Positions 4,160 through 6,066 of a stretch of 6,066 nucleotides of DNA are shown here, piece after piece. Positions within the stretch are counted from its first letter, which is position 1. Each line of letters starts with the position of its first letter. The notes under the pieces were generated by a model that was not told the origin of the DNA, did not search any database, and saw only the letters and a program-made list of their open reading frames with translations. This stretch comes from Candidatus Woesebacteria bacterium (GTDB lineage Bacteria > Patescibacteriota > Microgenomatia > UBA8517 > UBA10165). The stretch covers positions 1 through 6,066 of the forward strand of contig NZCP01000026.1 in NCBI GenBank assembly GCA_002686465.1, read 5' to 3'. Made by a program: the position numbers and the translations under genes.

Positions 4160-6066
4160 TGAAAAAGAAGAAGATCCTTTTTCATAGTAATTATTGCAAA
4201 GCGTTCACAGGCTTCGGGAAAAACGCAAAAAACATACTGTCTCACCTAACCAGAACGGGCAAGTATGAGATTGTGGAATTCTGTAATGGCGTACAATGGG
4301 GAAACCAAGACCTAAAACTACTTCCATGGAAGTGCGAGGGCTCAATACCCGACAATCCCTCGTTAGTTAATAAGCTTAAAAAGGACCCCAACCTACACAG
4401 GCAAATGGGCTACGGAGCCTACACGATTGACAAAATAATTGAACAAGAAAAGCCAGACATATACATTGGGGTGGAGGACATTTGGGCATTCTCCAAATTT
4501 TGGGACAGAAAGTGGTGGAACAGACCAAACTGCATGGTGTGGACGACACTGGACAGTCTACCAATTTTACCAAATGCCGTTCAAGCTGCGCCTAAAATCA
4601 AAAACTACTACACATGGTCAACCTTTGCCGCCAGAGAGCTAAACAAACTAGGTCACGAGCACGTAAAATGCCTACATGGGTCCGTTGACACGGAAGTTTT
4701 TTTTAAGTACGACGAAGAAACAAGAAACAATATAAGAAAAGGTAACGATATAGCCTTGGACGAGTTTATAATAGGCTTTGTTTTTAGAAATCAATTAAGA
4801 AAAAGCGTCCCAAATCTCCTAGACGGGTTCAAGGAATTTTTAAAGAGGAACCGCAAGGCGAAGGCCAAGTTACTTCTTCATACATCCTGGGCAGAAGGTT
4901 GGGATATACCTAGACTCCTTAAGGAGAAAGGTATAGACAACGATTTAATATTAACCTCCTATTTTTGTTCAAATTGCTGCGCTTACAAAGTAAAACCCTT
5001 CGCTGGAGACTCCAAAGAGAAGGGCGAGAAACAGGCTTGCGAGCATTGCGGAAGCAAGGACACTCAAAATACAACAAATGTAAAAGCTGGAGTTAACGAG
5101 CGTCAGCTTAACGAAATATACAACATAATGGATGTGTATTGCCACCCATTTACAAGCGGAGGCCAAGAGCTTCCCGTTCAAGAAGCGAAATTAAGTGGTC
5201 TTATCACCTTGGTCACGAATTATAGTTGCGGCGAAGATGGATGCACAAAAGAAAGCGGAGGTTTGCCCCTAGATTGGGCAGAATACAGGGAGCCTGGCAC
5301 ACAATTTATAAAGGCCAGCACACTTCCCGCCAGTATCGCCAAGCAGCTTACTAAAGTCTATAAAATGCCACCAAATAAACGCCTAGAGACGGGTCTCATT
5401 GCCCATGACTTTGTGGTAAATAATTACAGCGTCGATGTAATCGGAAAAAAGCTTGAAGAAATATTTGATGACATGCCTTATTGCGAATGGGACTTCGACT
5501 TTTCCTCCCTTAAGCCAAACCCAAACTACAAGCCTCCCGAGATTAAAGACGATTCCGCGTGGCTCAAAGATCTCTACGCCAACATCTTAAAGTTGGAAGT
5601 GAACGAGGAGGACTCTGGACACAAGCACTGGATGGCAGAGATAAAAGAGGGCAAAACCAGAGAGGATATATTAAAATATTTTAAAAACGTCGCGCAGGAA
5701 GATGAAAAAAAGCAAAACAAAACAAAAATAAGCGACCTGCTTGATAAGGATGACGAGGGGAAGCGCATACTCTACGCAATGCCGCAAAGCATAGGGGACG
5801 TATACCTGTCCACCTCAATTTTGCCAAACATAAAAAAGCTATACCCCGACTATAATTTATATTTTGCAACACAACCAAAGTATTACAGCATTCTCGATGG
5901 CAACCCCCATGTACATAAAGTAATCCCTTATTTTAAGGAGCTGGAAAACTTAACTTTACTAGAAGGTCGCGGAGACCACAAAGGATATTTTGAAATCGCT
6001 TTCCTTCCCTTTATTGGGACTCAAAGAGTTTTAAACTACATGCATAACGGTAAAGACAAAATACAA
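4159..6066 (+). CDS. Multidomain glycosyltransferase: GT4-like + Cys cluster + DUF4214-like + GT9-like (3' end outside window)
   Basis: Open from ATG 4159 to the window edge, giving 636 residues and no stop. Residues 1-435 read as a GT-B enzyme of the GT4 type: ILFHSNY at 6-12 and FTGFGKNAKNIL at 16-27 form the N-terminal acceptor domain. The second Rossmann domain starts near FIIGFVFRNQLRKS (203-216) and carries GGQELPVQEAKLSG (334-347), where E342 matches the second Glu of the usual EX7E motif but the first Glu position is Gly334. Inserted in that domain are two CxxC pairs (C270, C273 with adjacent C274; C294, C297), resembling a zinc ribbon. Residues about 467-512 (LYANILKLEVN, GHKHWMAEIKEGKTREDILKYF) resemble DUF4214. 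A charged linker (513-534) leads to a GT9/heptosyltransferase-like start: RILYAMPQSIGDVYLSTSIL (536-555), then NPHVHKVIPYF (582-592). It should be a cytoplasmic enzyme adding two sugars to one glycan. The 1-base overlap with the preceding stop (TAATG) and lack of a Shine-Dalgarno sequence suggest re-initiation. Confidence 0.9.
   Translation, partial: MKKKKILFHSNYCKAFTGFGKNAKNILSHLTRTGKYEIVEFCNGVQWGNQDLKLLPWKCEGSIPDNPSLVNKLKKDPNLHRQMGYGAYTIDKIIEQEKPDIYIGVEDIWAFSKFWDRKWWNRPNCMVWTTLDSLPILPNAVQAAPKIKNYYTWSTFAARELNKLGHEHVKCLHGSVDTEVFFKYDEETRNNIRKGNDIALDEFIIGFVFRNQLRKSVPNLLDGFKEFLKRNRKAKAKLLLHTSWAEGWDIPRLLKEKGIDNDLILTSYFCSNCCAYKVKPFAGDSKEKGEKQACEHCGSKDTQNTTNVKAGVNERQLNEIYNIMDVYCHPFTSGGQELPVQEAKLSGLITLVTNYSCGEDGCTKESGGLPLDWAEYREPGTQFIKASTLPASIAKQLTKVYKMPPNKRLETGLIAHDFVVNNYSVDVIGKKLEEIFDDMPYCEWDFDFSSLKPNPNYKPPEIKDDSAWLKDLYANILKLEVNEEDSGHKHWMAEIKEGKTREDILKYFKNVAQEDEKKQNKTKISDLLDKDDEGKRILYAMPQSIGDVYLSTSILPNIKKLYPDYNLYFATQPKYYSILDGNPHVHKVIPYFKELENLTLLEGRGDHKGYFEIAFLPFIGTQRVLNYMHNGKDKIQ

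Noticed and set aside
4376..4642. Short open frames at 4439-4642 (+) and 4376-4573 (-).
   Set aside because: Both lie wholly inside the large glycosyltransferase in other frames and show no family-like motif.

Overview
The window is a densely packed stretch with every gene on the + strand. It holds seven protein genes, two of them cut by the window edges, and only one real intergenic gap (2584-2647). Base composition is moderately AT-rich (low 40s % G+C by eye on a small sample). Genes overlap or nearly abut: ATGA overlaps at 299-302 and 1327-1330, TAATG at 4157-4161, and gaps of 9 and 6 bases elsewhere. This is prokaryotic or phage-style packing. No tRNA, rRNA, CRISPR, transposase or virion structural gene is visible. 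Gene content (surface-glycan enzymes around a possible ssDNA-binding protein and a secreted protease) would fit the accessory region of a large aquatic tailed phage. It would also fit a bacterial polysaccharide locus, and the window alone does not decide between them. None of the six visible start codons has a convincing Shine-Dalgarno sequence, so a lineage that relies little on SD pairing (for example Bacteroidota) is worth considering as host.

Left block (1-2583), sugar-nucleotide and glycan genes: the C-terminal end of a sugar-phosphate nucleotidyltransferase; a complete GDP-mannose 4,6-dehydratase (gmd); a small glycerophosphodiesterase-like protein; and a WavE-type LPS synthesis glycosyltransferase candidate. 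The first three are translationally coupled or touching, so they are probably one operon. Together they would make activated sugars (including GDP-4-keto-6-deoxymannose) and build or trim a surface or virion glycan. No reductase completing GDP-fucose or GDP-rhamnose is in the window.

Middle block (2584-4159): a 64-base AT-rich gap with a plausible sigma70-like promoter precedes a signal-peptide-bearing trypsin-like serine protease with an intact His-Asp-Ser triad. Next comes a 189-residue protein that is not recognised by name. It shows an apparent internal duplication (two beta-rich halves, each ending in a similar strand-helix motif) and an SSB-like C-terminal tip. I infer a Whirly/PC4-like single-stranded DNA-binding protein.

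Right block (4159-6066, continuing beyond the window): the first 636 residues of a large multidomain glycosyltransferase. In order it has a GT4-like GT-B module with an inserted cysteine cluster resembling a zinc ribbon, a DUF4214-like segment, a charged linker and the start of a GT9 (heptosyltransferase-like) module. This fusion is the most unusual item in the window.
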